Below, one piece after another: positions 8,712-17,508 of a DNA stretch of 64,000 bases. The notes under the pieces are model-generated. The model saw only the letters and a program-made list of their open reading frames with translations, did not search any database and was not told the DNA's origin. The translations under genes were made by a program, and so were the position numbers. The DNA is from Sphingomonas sp. PL-96 (lineage in GTDB: Bacteria; Pseudomonadota; Alphaproteobacteria; Sphingomonadales; Sphingomonadaceae), in contig NZ_JAJFET010000006.1 of the NCBI RefSeq assembly GCF_020707215.1, positions 1 through 64,000 of the forward strand, in the 5' to 3' direction. The stretch's first letter is position 1, and every line of letters begins with the position of its first letter.

Positions 8712-11492
8712 TCAGGCGCCGAAGGTGCGCTGCCACCAGCCGCGGCGCGGCGTGGAGGTTTCCGCCGGCTCGGCTGCGGCGTCGCCTTCCGCGTCCGCCG
8801 CCGGTGCTTCCGCAGCAGGCGCCGGTGCCGTCGGCTCGGCTTCCGGAGCGGCCGGTTCCGCCGCAGGCGCTGCCGCGTCCGCGGCCGGCTCGGCCTTGCG
8901 GCGGCGGGTGCGCTTGGGCTTGGGCGCTTCCTCCGCAGCTTCGGCCGGCGCGCTGGCCGCGACCGGCGCCGGGGCGGCTTCTGCCTCTGCGGCCGGCTCG
9001 GCGGTCTTGCGACGGCGCGTGCGCTTGGGCTTGGGCGCTTCCTCCGCAGCGGGCTCGGCGACCGGCTCGGCTGCGACCGGAGCCTCGACCACCGGAGCAG
9101 GTGCGGCCTCGGCGGCGGCCGCCTCCGTCGCGCGTGCCGACGGACGACGGCGGGTGCGCTTGGGCTTGGGCGCTTCCTCGGCGGCCGGCTCGGCGACCGG
9201 CTCCGGGGCTGGCTCGGCAGCGGCTTCGGCCACGACCGGCTCCGGCGCAGTCTCGGCAGGTGCTTCCTCGACCGGTGCGCTGGTCTCGACCGGCGTGTCG
9301 TCGCCCTCAGCAGTCTCGGCCTCGTTCACCGGTGCGAGCGAGTCGCCACGGCGACCGCCGCGACGGCCGCGACGACGACGACGGCGGCCTTCGCCGGCTT
9401 CGGCCTCGGCAACGGGGGCGCTGCTCTCGTCCGGCGCCGCTTCGTCGCCGACCTCGGCTTCGAGGTCCTCGTCGCCTGCGTCCTCGGCCGTTTCTTCGGC
9501 GTCGGGCGCGGTCCCTTCCTCACGGTTGCGACCGCGGCGGCCGCGACGGCGGCGACGGCGCTTGCGGCCCTCGCCTTCCTCGTCGTCGCGACGGCGCTGC
9601 GGCTGCTCCTCGCGGGCTTCCTCGGCCTCTTCGAGTTCCTCCAGCTCCTCGTCCTCATAATCCTCGAACTCTTCGTCCTCGGGAAGCTCGAGCAGCGGCG
9701 CGATCTTGGGCGGATAGGCAGGCGGCGGGCCTGCGGCCTCGACCACCATGCGCGCGCCCTCCAGCGTGCCGTCGGTCGCGACCTCGACCGTGACGCCGTA
9801 GCGATCCTCGATCTCGGCGATGTCGCCGCGCTTCTTGTTGAGGACGTAGAAGGCGGCTTCCTGGCTGCAGCGCAGCAGCAGTTCGGAGCCGCGGCCGCGG
9901 GCGGCCTCGTCCTCGATCATGCGCAGCGCCGACAGGCCGGCGGACGAGGCAGTGCGGACCAGGCCCGAGCCCTCGCAGTGCGGGCAGGTGCGGGTCGATG
10001 CCTCGAGGACGCCGGTGCGCAGGCGCTGGCGGCTCATCTCCATGAGGCCAAAGGCGGAGATGCGGCCGACCTGGATGCGCGCGCGATCGTTCTTGAGCGC
10101 CTCCTTCATCGCCTTCTCGACCTTCCGGACGTTGGATCCGTGATCCATGTCGATGAAGTCGATGACGACCAGGCCGGCCATGTCGCGCAGGCGAAGCTGG
10201 CGGGCGATTTCCTGAGCCGCTTCCAGATTGGTCGCGGTCGCGGTCTGCTCGATGTTGTGCTCGCGCGTCGAACGGCCGGAGTTGATGTCGATCGACACCA
10301 GCGCCTCGGTCGGGTTGATGACGAGGTAGCCGCCCGACTTCAGCTGGACGACCGGGTTGTACATGGCGCCCAGCTGGTCCTCGACACCCGCGCGCTGGAA
10401 CAGCGGCACGGCATCGGCATACTGCTTCACCTTGCGCGCATGGCTCGGCATCAAGAGCTTCATGAACTCGCGGGCCTGACGATAGCCGTCCTCGCCCTCG
10501 ACGATCACTTCCTCGATGTCGCGGTTGTAGATGTCGCGGATCGCGCGCTTCAACAGGTCGCTGTCGCCATAGACCAGCGCGGGTGCGGTCGAATGCAGCG
10601 TCTGTTCGCGAATGCCGTCCCACACGCGGGCGAGATAGTCGAAGTCGCGCTTGATCTCGGTCTTGGTCCGCTGGAGGCCGGCGGTGCGCACGATGCAGCC
10701 CATCGATGGCGGCAGCTGCAGCTCCGACATGATCGACTTCAGCCGCTTGCGGTCCGACGACGAGCTGATCTTGCGGCTGATGCCACCGCCGTGCGCGGTG
10801 TTGGGCATGAGCACGCAATAGCGGCCGGCGAGCGACAGATAGGTGGTGAGGGCCGCACCCTTGTTGCCGCGCTCTTCCTTGACGACCTGGACCAGCAGCA
10901 CCTGGCGCCGGTGGATCACGTCCTGGATCTTGTAGCGGCGGCGCAGGTTCATGCGGCGCTGGCGCAGCGCATCGACCGCGGCATCGTCGCCACCGCCGCG
11001 GCGCTTGCGCTTGCGGTTCGACGGCGCGGGGGCGCCTTCGTCGTCGCCGGCGTCCTCGTCCTGCCCGTCCTCGTCGTGCCCGTCCTCGTCGTGCTCCAGC
11101 ACTTCGACGTCGTCGTCCGCGTCGAGCGCGATCGCGTCTTCGTCGTCGTAGCCTTCCTCGTCCTCTTCGTCCTCACGGGCGCGCAGGGCGGCTTCCTCGG
11201 CGGCGTGCTCGGCCTCTTCGCGCAGCAGCGCCTCGCGATCCTCCTTGGGGATCTGGTAATAGTCCGGGTGGATTTCGGAAAAGGCGAGGAAGCCGTGGCG
11301 GTTGCCGCCATATTCGACGAATGCGGCCTGGAGCGACGGCTCGACGCGCGTCACCTTGGCGAGATAGATATTGCCCTTGAGCTGCTTGCGCTCAGCGGAT
11401 TCGAAGTCGAACTCCTCGATGCGGTTTCCCTTGACGACGGCAACGCGGGTCTCTTCCCGGTGGCGTGCGTCGATCAGCATACGCGTGGTCAT
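8712..11492 (-). CDS. rne: Ribonuclease E/G
   Basis: This 926-residue endoribonuclease starts and organises mRNA decay and rRNA/tRNA processing. The N-terminal S1 region (KGNIYLAKVTRVEPSLQAAF) is interrupted by a long, very acidic insert and a basic stretch, as in other alphaproteobacteria. The catalytic DNase I-like part shows VSIDINSGRST and LVVIDFIDM, carrying the metal-binding aspartates, and the zinc-link CPHCEGSG that joins dimers. The non-catalytic C-terminal region is rich in Ala, Pro, Glu and Arg and contains three near-copies of a unit with the core PKRTRRR. The chosen ATG (11492) follows GGAGA, and the unconserved frame upstream is discarded. Confidence 0.95.
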   Translation of the reverse strand: MTTRMLIDARHREETRVAVVKGNRIEEFDFESAERKQLKGNIYLAKVTRVEPSLQAAFVEYGGNRHGFLAFSEIHPDYYQIPKEDREALLREEAEHAAEEAALRAREDEEDEEGYDDEDAIALDADDDVEVLEHDEDGHDEDGQDEDAGDDEGAPAPSNRKRKRRGGGDDAAVDALRQRRMNLRRRYKIQDVIHRRQVLLVQVVKEERGNKGAALTTYLSLAGRYCVLMPNTAHGGGISRKISSSSDRKRLKSIMSELQLPPSMGCIVRTAGLQRTKTEIKRDFDYLARVWDGIREQTLHSTAPALVYGDSDLLKRAIRDIYNRDIEEVIVEGEDGYRQAREFMKLLMPSHARKVKQYADAVPLFQRAGVEDQLGAMYNPVVQLKSGGYLVINPTEALVSIDINSGRSTREHNIEQTATATNLEAAQEIARQLRLRDMAGLVVIDFIDMDHGSNVRKVEKAMKEALKNDRARIQVGRISAFGLMEMSRQRLRTGVLEASTRTCPHCEGSGLVRTASSAGLSALRMIEDEAARGRGSELLLRCSQEAAFYVLNKKRGDIAEIEDRYGVTVEVATDGTLEGARMVVEAAGPPPAYPPKIAPLLELPEDEEFEDYEDEELEELEEAEEAREEQPQRRRDDEEGEGRKRRRRRRGRRGRNREEGTAPDAEETAEDAGDEDLEAEVGDEAAPDESSAPVAEAEAGEGRRRRRRGRRGGRRGDSLAPVNEAETAEGDDTPVETSAPVEEAPAETAPEPVVAEAAAEPAPEPVAEPAAEEAPKPKRTRRRPSARATEAAAAEAAPAPVVEAPVAAEPVAEPAAEEAPKPKRTRRRKTAEPAAEAEAAPAPVAASAPAEAAEEAPKPKRTRRRKAEPAADAAAPAAEPAAPEAEPTAPAPAAEAPAADAEGDAAAEPAETSTPRRGWWQRTFGA

Positions 11493-11949
11493 TGAAAAGT
11501 CTCCGGGCGCGGCGGGCGGCCTGTGGCCGGCGCGGCGCGCCATGGGCGGCGCTGCCGGGCGGATCGGGATCCGCGGCGGCGCTGCGTGGGTCGATGAATG
11601 CCTCTGCCGCACGGGCACGGCCGGACCGGTGGTCCGGGCCAAACGTCACCGACCAGCGTCCGCCATTCGCGGTGCTGCTGGAACGGGACGGAACATGCCT
11701 CATGCGAGCGTCAACCTGGTTTCCCCGCTGGCGGCGCAGATGCGGCGGGCGGGTGTTGGGAACGCCGGCCGTCGACGGACGACAAACGGCGTGTCTGTTG
11801 CGTAGCATTGCGGCTGCCATGCGGCAACACCGCGCGAGAGGCCCCGGTGGTCGCAACGGGCTTGCGTCGCAAGAGGCTTAGGAAGACCTTAACCCGATGC
11901 TTTCACCATCATGGGTGACAAGGGGCATGCCCCGACTGACGGCACGCAG
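11493..11949. other. Long intergenic region between rne and the amidase gene
   Basis: About 450 bases without a credible gene separate the divergent rne and amidase starts. Open frames across it show no conserved protein pattern. It must hold both promoters and a long 5' untranslated leader for one or both genes. In E. coli the rne leader is long and mediates autoregulation, so a similar leader here is plausible but not shown. No clear T-tract hairpin was seen. Confidence 0.55.
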
Positions 11950-12849
11950 ATGACGAGTGGGCTTATGACTTCACGACGGGCCGGGGTGCGACCCTTCCTG
12001 TATGCGGCCGCGCTGGCCACTGCGGTGGCAGCGATGCCCGCGCAGCGGCTGACCGCGGGCGAACCGGCGGCGGCCAATGCCGTTGCCAAGTCGCGCATGA
12101 CGGTGCCGGCTGCGCGCCGGGCAGGGCGGCTGCCGCGCATCGACGGCGTTGCCGGGCGGCCGCTGGTGGTGATCGACGCCGGGCACGGCGGCCATGACCC
12201 GGGCGCGCTGGCTTCCTGGGACGGGGGGCTGCGCGAAAAGGACCTGACCCTGAAGCTCGCGCGCGAGATCCGCGACCAGCTGCTGCAATCGGGGCGAGTG
12301 CGGGTGGCGCTGACTCGCGATCGGGACGAGTTTCTGATCCTGCAGGAGCGATTCGGCCTTGCCCGGCGGCTGGGCGCCGACCTGTTCATCTCGATCCACT
12401 GCGACAGCGCCGAGAATCAGGGCGCGTCGGGCGCGTCGATCTACACGCTGTCGGAGGTCGCGTCGGATCGGGAGGCGGCGCGGCTGGCGGCGCGTGAGAA
12501 CAAGGCGGACATCCTGGCGGGCGTCAACCTGGCCGATGCATCCGCGGACATTTCGTCGATCCTGATCGACCTCACCCAGCGCGAGACGATGAACGCCTCG
12601 GCCGGTTTTGCCCGGCTGCTGGGGCGCGAGGCCAAGGAGCTGATCCCGCTCAGGCCCAACTACCACCGCATGGCATCGCTGATGGTGCTGAAGGCGCCGG
12701 ACATGCCCTCGATCCTGTTCGAGACCGGCTACATCTCGAACGAGGCGGATGCGAAGCGCCTCAATTCGGAAGGAGGCCGCCGGGCGATCGCCCGGAGCGT
12801 TCAGCGCGCGGTGGAGGTGCATTTCGCGCGCCGTCTTGCGTCGCGCTGA
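11950..12849 (+). CDS. N-acetylmuramoyl-L-alanine amidase (Amidase_3)
   Basis: This 299-residue periplasmic zinc amidase cleaves the stem peptide from peptidoglycan during cell separation. The N terminus has a basic stretch and a hydrophobic signal segment. The zinc-binding and catalytic residues are all present: His79 in VIDAGHGGHD, Glu96 in LREKDL, His150 in FISIHCDS and Glu258 in LFETGY. There is no long AMIN domain, only a short linker after the signal. The start could be ATG 11950 or 11965; both keep the signal. The PBP1a gene follows 93 bases downstream, so the pair links wall cleavage and synthesis. Confidence 0.92.
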   Translation: MTSGLMTSRRAGVRPFLYAAALATAVAAMPAQRLTAGEPAAANAVAKSRMTVPAARRAGRLPRIDGVAGRPLVVIDAGHGGHDPGALASWDGGLREKDLTLKLAREIRDQLLQSGRVRVALTRDRDEFLILQERFGLARRLGADLFISIHCDSAENQGASGASIYTLSEVASDREAARLAARENKADILAGVNLADASADISSILIDLTQRETMNASAGFARLLGREAKELIPLRPNYHRMASLMVLKAPDMPSILFETGYISNEADAKRLNSEGGRRAIARSVQRAVEVHFARRLASR

Positions 12850-12942
12850 CGCGCTTGCCGCTATCGCGGCCGCGCGGCTTGGCCTGGCGCCTGCGGCCAA
12901 GCTGCTGGCACCGCGGTCCAAACCTGCTACACCGCGCGGCCG

Positions 12943-15447
12943 ATGAGTGCCGCTTTCGATCCCGCGACCGCCCGCCCCGAACCCGCGCCTGAGGGCCGGA
13001 GCGCCCGTTTCCGGACGCTTCGCCGCCGCTGGTGGTTCCGGCTGCTCGCCTGGGCCGCGCTGCTGGCGGGGCTCGCCATGGTGGCGATCTGGTTCCTGCT
13101 GATCCGCACGTTGCCGTCGGTGGAGGCGCTGCGCAGCTATGAGCCGCCGCTGCCGACCAACGTGCGCGGCATCGATGGCACGCCGATCCACAGCTATGCC
13201 CGCGAGCGCCGGGTCGAGCTGTCCTATGCCGAATACCCGCCACTGCTGGTGAAGGCGTTCCTGGCCGCGGAAGACCGCACCTTTTTCGAGCACCACGGCG
13301 TCGACTATCCGGGCATCGCCAGCGCGATGCTGACCAACCTGCGCAATGATGGCCGCCCGATCGGCGCCTCGACCATCACCCAGCAGGTAGCCAAGAACCT
13401 GCTGCTGAGCAGCGAAGTCAGCTATGTGCGGAAGGCGAAGGAGGCGTTTCTCGCCTATCGCATCGAGGATGTGCTGACCAAACAGCAGATCCTGGAGCTG
13501 TACCTCAACCAGATCGCGCTTGGCCGGAACGCGTTCGGCGTCGAGGCGGCGAGCCACGCCTATTTCGACAAGGACCTCGACAAGCTGTCGCTGGCGCAAC
13601 TGGCGTATCTGGCGATCCTGCCCAAGGGGCCGTCCAACTACACGCCCGAGCGCGGCTATGATCGCGCGATCAGCCGGCGCAACTGGGTGCTGGGCGAGAT
13701 GCAGCGCAACGGGTTCATCACACAGGCGCAGCACGACGATGCGGTGGCACAGCCGCTGGGCACGACGCCGCGCCAGACGCCGCGCTTCGAGCGCGTCGGC
13801 GGCTATTTCATCGAGGAAGTGCGCCGCCAGCTGCTCGGCCGCTTCGGCGAGAACGACAAGGAAGGGCCGCATAGCGTCTATGCGGGCGGCCTTTGGGTGC
13901 GCACCTCGCTCGACCCGCGGCTGCAGGGCTTTGCGCAGGACGCGCTCAGGCGCGGGCTGATCCGCTACGACAGCGGGCGCGGCTGGTCCGGGCCGATCCG
14001 CCAGGTGGAGATCGACGGCGATCGCTGGCAGCAGGCGCTGCTCAACACCAACATCGGGCTGGACTATAGCGACTGGCGCGCTGGCATCGTGGTGTCGCGC
14101 GAGAGCGGTTCGGCCGAGATCGGCTTTGCCGACGGCACGACCGGCACGCTGCCGCGTTCTGCCGCGCAGATGCCGGTACGAGGCACGGGCGGCACTGCCT
14201 TTGCCGCGCTGAAGGCCGGCGACATCATTGCGGTTGCCCCTGAGGGCGGGCATTTCGCGCTCCGCTCGATCCCGAAGGTTTCGGGCGGCATGGTGGTGGA
14301 GGAACCGCGCACCGGCCGCATCCTGGCGATGCAGGGCGGATTTGATTCGCGGCTGCAGGCGTTCAACCGCGCCACCCAGGCCAAGCGCCAGCCGGGCTCG
14401 ACGATCAAGCCGATCGTCTATTCGGCCGCGCTGGAAAAGGGGATGACCCCAGCGACCATCATCGCCGACGCGCCCTATTGCGTGGACCAGGGCGGGCGGC
14501 TGGGCTCCAAATGCTTCCGCAACTTCTCCGGCTCCTATGCCGGGCCGCACACGATGCGCTGGGGCATCGAGCAGTCGCGCAACCTGATGACGGTTCGCGC
14601 GGCGGCCGCGACCGGCATGAAGAACGTGACCGCGCTGATCGAGCGGCTGGGCGTGAGCGAGGGTCGCTATCCGCCCTATCTCTCCTATGCGCTGGGTGCG
14701 GGCGAGACGACCGTCACGCGCATGGTCAACGCCTATTCGATCCTGGTGAACCACGGAAAGGCGCTGAAGCCGACGGTGATCGACTTCGTCCAGGATCGCC
14801 ACGGCAAGGTGATCTGGCCGCAGGACTGGCGGTCGTGCGACCGCTGCAACGCGCGCGATTGGGACGGCAAGGCGATGCCGCGGCCGGTGGTGCGCTCGCG
14901 CCAGCTGCTCGACCCGCTCACCGCCTACCAGATGGTCCACATCACCGAGGGCGTGGTCCAGCGCGGTACTGCCGTCACGCTGCGCGACCTCGACCGGCCG
15001 ATGATGGGCAAGACTGGCACCAACAACGGGCCGACCGATGTGTGGTTCGTGGGCGGCACGCCGCAGATGATCGGCGGGCTCTACATCGGCTATGACACGC
15101 CCCGGAACCTGGGCGGCTATGCCCAGGGCGGGACGCTGGCGGCGCCGATCTTCAAGGCGTTTGCCATCAAGGCGTTCGAGGGGATGGACAAGCTGCCGTT
15201 CACCGCGCCCGCCGGCATTCGCATGGTCCGGGTCGACCGGGGCAGCGGCAAGCCGGTGTATGGCGCCTGGCCCACCACCGACCCGAAGGCGTCGGTGATC
15301 TGGGAAGCGTTCAAGCCCGAGAGCGAACCGCGGCGTGCGCGTCGTTCGCGCGGCGAAGCGGCGGCGCCGGTGCAGAAGGCGGCGCCCCAGGCGACCGCGG
15401 CACCGCGCGACAGCGACTTCTTGCAAAGGGAGGGCGGCATTTACTAG
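12943..15447 (+). CDS. mrcA: Penicillin-binding protein 1A (bifunctional transglycosylase/transpeptidase)
   Basis: This 834-residue class A PBP polymerises and cross-links peptidoglycan. A single transmembrane helix (about residues 32-54) is followed by the GT51 glycosyltransferase domain with the catalytic glutamate in AAEDRTFFEHHG (Glu110), then an OB-like region and the transpeptidase. Its three motifs are SxxK at Ser486 (GSTIKP), SxN at Ser545 (SRN) and KTG at Lys690 (GKTGTNNG). The C-terminal tail is Ala/Arg-rich and probably disordered. Length and motif spacing are normal for the family. Confidence 0.95.
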   Translation: MSAAFDPATARPEPAPEGRSARFRTLRRRWWFRLLAWAALLAGLAMVAIWFLLIRTLPSVEALRSYEPPLPTNVRGIDGTPIHSYARERRVELSYAEYPPLLVKAFLAAEDRTFFEHHGVDYPGIASAMLTNLRNDGRPIGASTITQQVAKNLLLSSEVSYVRKAKEAFLAYRIEDVLTKQQILELYLNQIALGRNAFGVEAASHAYFDKDLDKLSLAQLAYLAILPKGPSNYTPERGYDRAISRRNWVLGEMQRNGFITQAQHDDAVAQPLGTTPRQTPRFERVGGYFIEEVRRQLLGRFGENDKEGPHSVYAGGLWVRTSLDPRLQGFAQDALRRGLIRYDSGRGWSGPIRQVEIDGDRWQQALLNTNIGLDYSDWRAGIVVSRESGSAEIGFADGTTGTLPRSAAQMPVRGTGGTAFAALKAGDIIAVAPEGGHFALRSIPKVSGGMVVEEPRTGRILAMQGGFDSRLQAFNRATQAKRQPGSTIKPIVYSAALEKGMTPATIIADAPYCVDQGGRLGSKCFRNFSGSYAGPHTMRWGIEQSRNLMTVRAAAATGMKNVTALIERLGVSEGRYPPYLSYALGAGETTVTRMVNAYSILVNHGKALKPTVIDFVQDRHGKVIWPQDWRSCDRCNARDWDGKAMPRPVVRSRQLLDPLTAYQMVHITEGVVQRGTAVTLRDLDRPMMGKTGTNNGPTDVWFVGGTPQMIGGLYIGYDTPRNLGGYAQGGTLAAPIFKAFAIKAFEGMDKLPFTAPAGIRMVRVDRGSGKPVYGAWPTTDPKASVIWEAFKPESEPRRARRSRGEAAAPVQKAAPQATAAPRDSDFLQREGGIY

Positions 15448-15470
15448 GGGCAGGGATGACCAGCCTGCCC
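15448..15470 (+). terminator. Weak hairpin after the PBP1a gene
   Basis: GGGCAGG (15448-15454) and CCTGCCC (15464-15470) form a perfect 7-bp stem with a nine-base loop directly after the stop codon. There is no T tract, so termination is possible but unproven; prfB begins about 100 bases later. Confidence 0.35.
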
Positions 15471-15567
15471 GAGCCGGCAGTTCCTTTCTGACGATATAGC
15501 AAAGCGCCGCCCGTGCGGCCCGAGACTTCCCGGATTCAGCCGGGGTCTTCGAAGGTGGAGAGATTCG

Positions 15568-16695
15568 ATGCGCGCCGAAGCGCAAGCCCATGTCGACAAG
15601 ATCAACGATGCGCTGGCGCTGCTGCGCCGCTTCCTCGACTGGGACCGCGCGCTGCGCCGCCTGGACGAGCTGAATGCGCGCGTCGAGGACCAGAGCCTGT
15701 GGAACGACCCGAAGGCCGCGCAGGACGTGATGCGCGAGCGCCGGCGGCTGGACGAGGCGATCACCGCGACTCGCGCGATCGAGAGCGAGCTGTCCGACAC
15801 GGTCGAGCTGATCGAGATGGCCGATGCCGAGGGCGACGCCGAGATGGCGGACGAGGGCACGCAGAGCCTCGCCCAGCTGGCCGAGCGGGCCGAGCAGGAC
15901 AAGGTAAAGGCGCTGCTGTCGGGCGAGGCCGACGCCAACGACACCTATGTCGAAATCAACTCGGGCGCCGGCGGCACCGAGAGCCAGGACTGGGCAGGCA
16001 TGCTCCAGCGCATGTACACGCGCTGGGCCGAACGGCGCGGCATGAAGGTCGAGCTGGTCGACTATCATGCCGGCGAGCAGGCGGGCATCAAGTCGGCGAC
16101 GCTGCTGGTCAAGGGCGAGAACGCCTATGGCTATGCCAAGACCGAGAGCGGCGTGCACCGGCTGGTGCGCATTTCGCCCTATGACAGCGCGGCACGGCGC
16201 CACACGAGCTTTTCGAGCGTGTGGGTCTATCCGGTGATCGACGACAACATCGACATCGAGATCAACGAGAGCGAGCTGCGCATCGACACCTATCGCGCAT
16301 CGGGCGCGGGCGGCCAGCACATCAACACGACCGATTCGGCGGTGCGCATCACCCACTTGCCGACGGGCATCGTCGTGCAATGCCAGAACCAGCGCTCGCA
16401 GCACAAGAACAAGGCCGAGGCGTACAACCAGCTGCGCGCGCGCCTGTACGAGCGCGAGCTCGCCGAGCGCGAGGCGGTGGCGAACGCGCAGAACGCCACC
16501 AAGACGGACATCGGCTGGGGCCATCAGATCCGCTCCTATGTCCTCCAGCCGTACCAGCTGGTGAAGGACCTGCGCACCGGCGTGACTTCGACCGCGCCCT
16601 CCGACGTGCTCGACGGCGCGCTCGACCCGTTCATGGCGGCGGCGCTGTCGCAGCGCGTGACCGGCGAGACCGTCGAGGTGGAGGACGTCGACTGA
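15568..16695 (+). CDS. prfB: Peptide chain release factor 2
   Basis: This 375-residue factor ends translation at UGA and UAA codons. The peptidyl-hydrolysis motif GGQ is at 248-250 ([10 protein letters not shown]). The stop-codon recognition tripeptide region reads SPYDS (203-207), where enterobacteria have SPF; SPY is used in other alphaproteobacterial RF2 proteins. The gene is a single open frame, so the programmed +1 frameshift known from E. coli prfB is absent. Ribosome rescue paralogues are excluded by the full four-domain length. The methyltransferase gene starts two bases after its stop. Confidence 0.95.
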   Translation: MRAEAQAHVDKINDALALLRRFLDWDRALRRLDELNARVEDQSLWNDPKAAQDVMRERRRLDEAITATRAIESELSDTVELIEMADAEGDAEMADEGTQSLAQLAERAEQDKVKALLSGEADANDTYVEINSGAGGTESQDWAGMLQRMYTRWAERRGMKVELVDYHAGEQAGIKSATLLVKGENAYGYAKTESGVHRLVRISPYDSAARRHTSFSSVWVYPVIDDNIDIEINESELRIDTYRASGAGGQHINTTDSAVRITHLPTGIVVQCQNQRSQHKNKAEAYNQLRARLYERELAEREAVANAQNATKTDIGWGHQIRSYVLQPYQLVKDLRTGVTSTAPSDVLDGALDPFMAAALSQRVTGETVEVEDVD

Positions 16696-16697
16696 TC

Positions 16698-17486
16698 GTG
16701 GCGAAGCCTCTGCCCGGACGTGGATTCCGTCGCGCGGCGCTTGCGGGCGCGGCGATGGCGGGGCTCGCCCTCGCGCTGGCAGGGTGCGACGCGACCGCGC
16801 CCAAGCTGCCCGAGAAACCGTCGGAGGCAAAGGCATCGGACTTCCCGGTCGCAGACCGGCCGGTTGCGACCATCGTGTCGGCGCGCTGGTCCACCGAGGA
16901 AGCGCGCGACCGGCTGAACGAGTCCGAAGAAGTGATGGACGGTGCCGGCATCGCCAAGGGGATGACGGTCGCCGACATCGGCGCGGGTGAGGGATATTAC
17001 ACCATCCGCCTGGCGCAGCGCGTCGGCGCGGACGGGCGGGTGCTGGCAGAGGACATCGTGCCGGAAGTGCGCGACGCTCTGGCTCGGCGCGTCGCGCGCG
17101 AGCGGCTCGACAATGTCAGCGTCCGGCTGGGCAAGGTGGACGACCCCCGCCTGCCCGAGGCGAGCTTCGACCGGGTCCTGATGGTGCACATGTACCATGA
17201 GATCGCCGACCCGTACGCGTTCCTGTGGCACCTGCGCCCGTCGCTGCGGCCGGACGGGCTGGTGGTGGTGGTGGACGCCAATCGCGCCACCCAGAACCAC
17301 GGCACGCCGCCGGCGCTGCTGCGCTGCGAGTTCGAGGCGGTGGGCTATCGCCAGGTGGCGATGCGGCCGATGCCGTCGGCAGGCGGCTATCTGGCTACAT
17401 TCCAGGCGACGGGGCCGCGGCCGGAGCCCCGCGCGATTCGGCCGTGCCGGCTCGATCCCGCAGCCAAGGCAGCCGCCGCCCGCTGA
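16698..17486 (+). CDS. SAM-dependent methyltransferase with lipoprotein-type signal
   Basis: This 262-residue protein combines a lipoprotein-like N terminus (LALALAGC, Cys30) with a class I methyltransferase domain. Motif I is VADIGAGEGYYTIRLA, the acidic loop is LAEDIVPE, and VLMVHMYHEIADPY lies where motif IV is expected. Similar exported methyltransferases of unknown substrate occur in alphaproteobacteria. How cytoplasmic SAM would reach an exported enzyme is unclear, so the signal may act only as an anchor or the protein may bind another ligand. The start is GTG 16698, two bases after prfB, which keeps the whole signal; downstream starts would cut it. It is probably translated with prfB. 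Confidence 0.75.
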   Translation: MAKPLPGRGFRRAALAGAAMAGLALALAGCDATAPKLPEKPSEAKASDFPVADRPVATIVSARWSTEEARDRLNESEEVMDGAGIAKGMTVADIGAGEGYYTIRLAQRVGADGRVLAEDIVPEVRDALARRVARERLDNVSVRLGKVDDPRLPEASFDRVLMVHMYHEIADPYAFLWHLRPSLRPDGLVVVVDANRATQNHGTPPALLRCEFEAVGYRQVAMRPMPSAGGYLATFQATGPRPEPRAIRPCRLDPAAKAAAAR

Positions 17487-17508
17487 CCGCGAGCGACGCC
17501 CCGGCGGA

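Noticed and set aside
8604..11495. A plus-strand open frame of 963 codons opposite rne
   Set aside because: Shadow of rne; the translated product mirrors the repetitive RNase E tail and has no independent motifs.
15568..15680. Programmed frameshift in prfB
   Set aside because: The reading frame is continuous from the start codon and no internal UGA with a preceding CUU was found near the N terminus.
11971..16836. A minus-strand open frame of about 1620 codons
   Set aside because: It lies opposite the amidase, PBP1a and prfB genes, all of which have complete catalytic motifs. High GC content leaves the complementary frames open, and the translation is Arg/His/Ala-rich with no family features.
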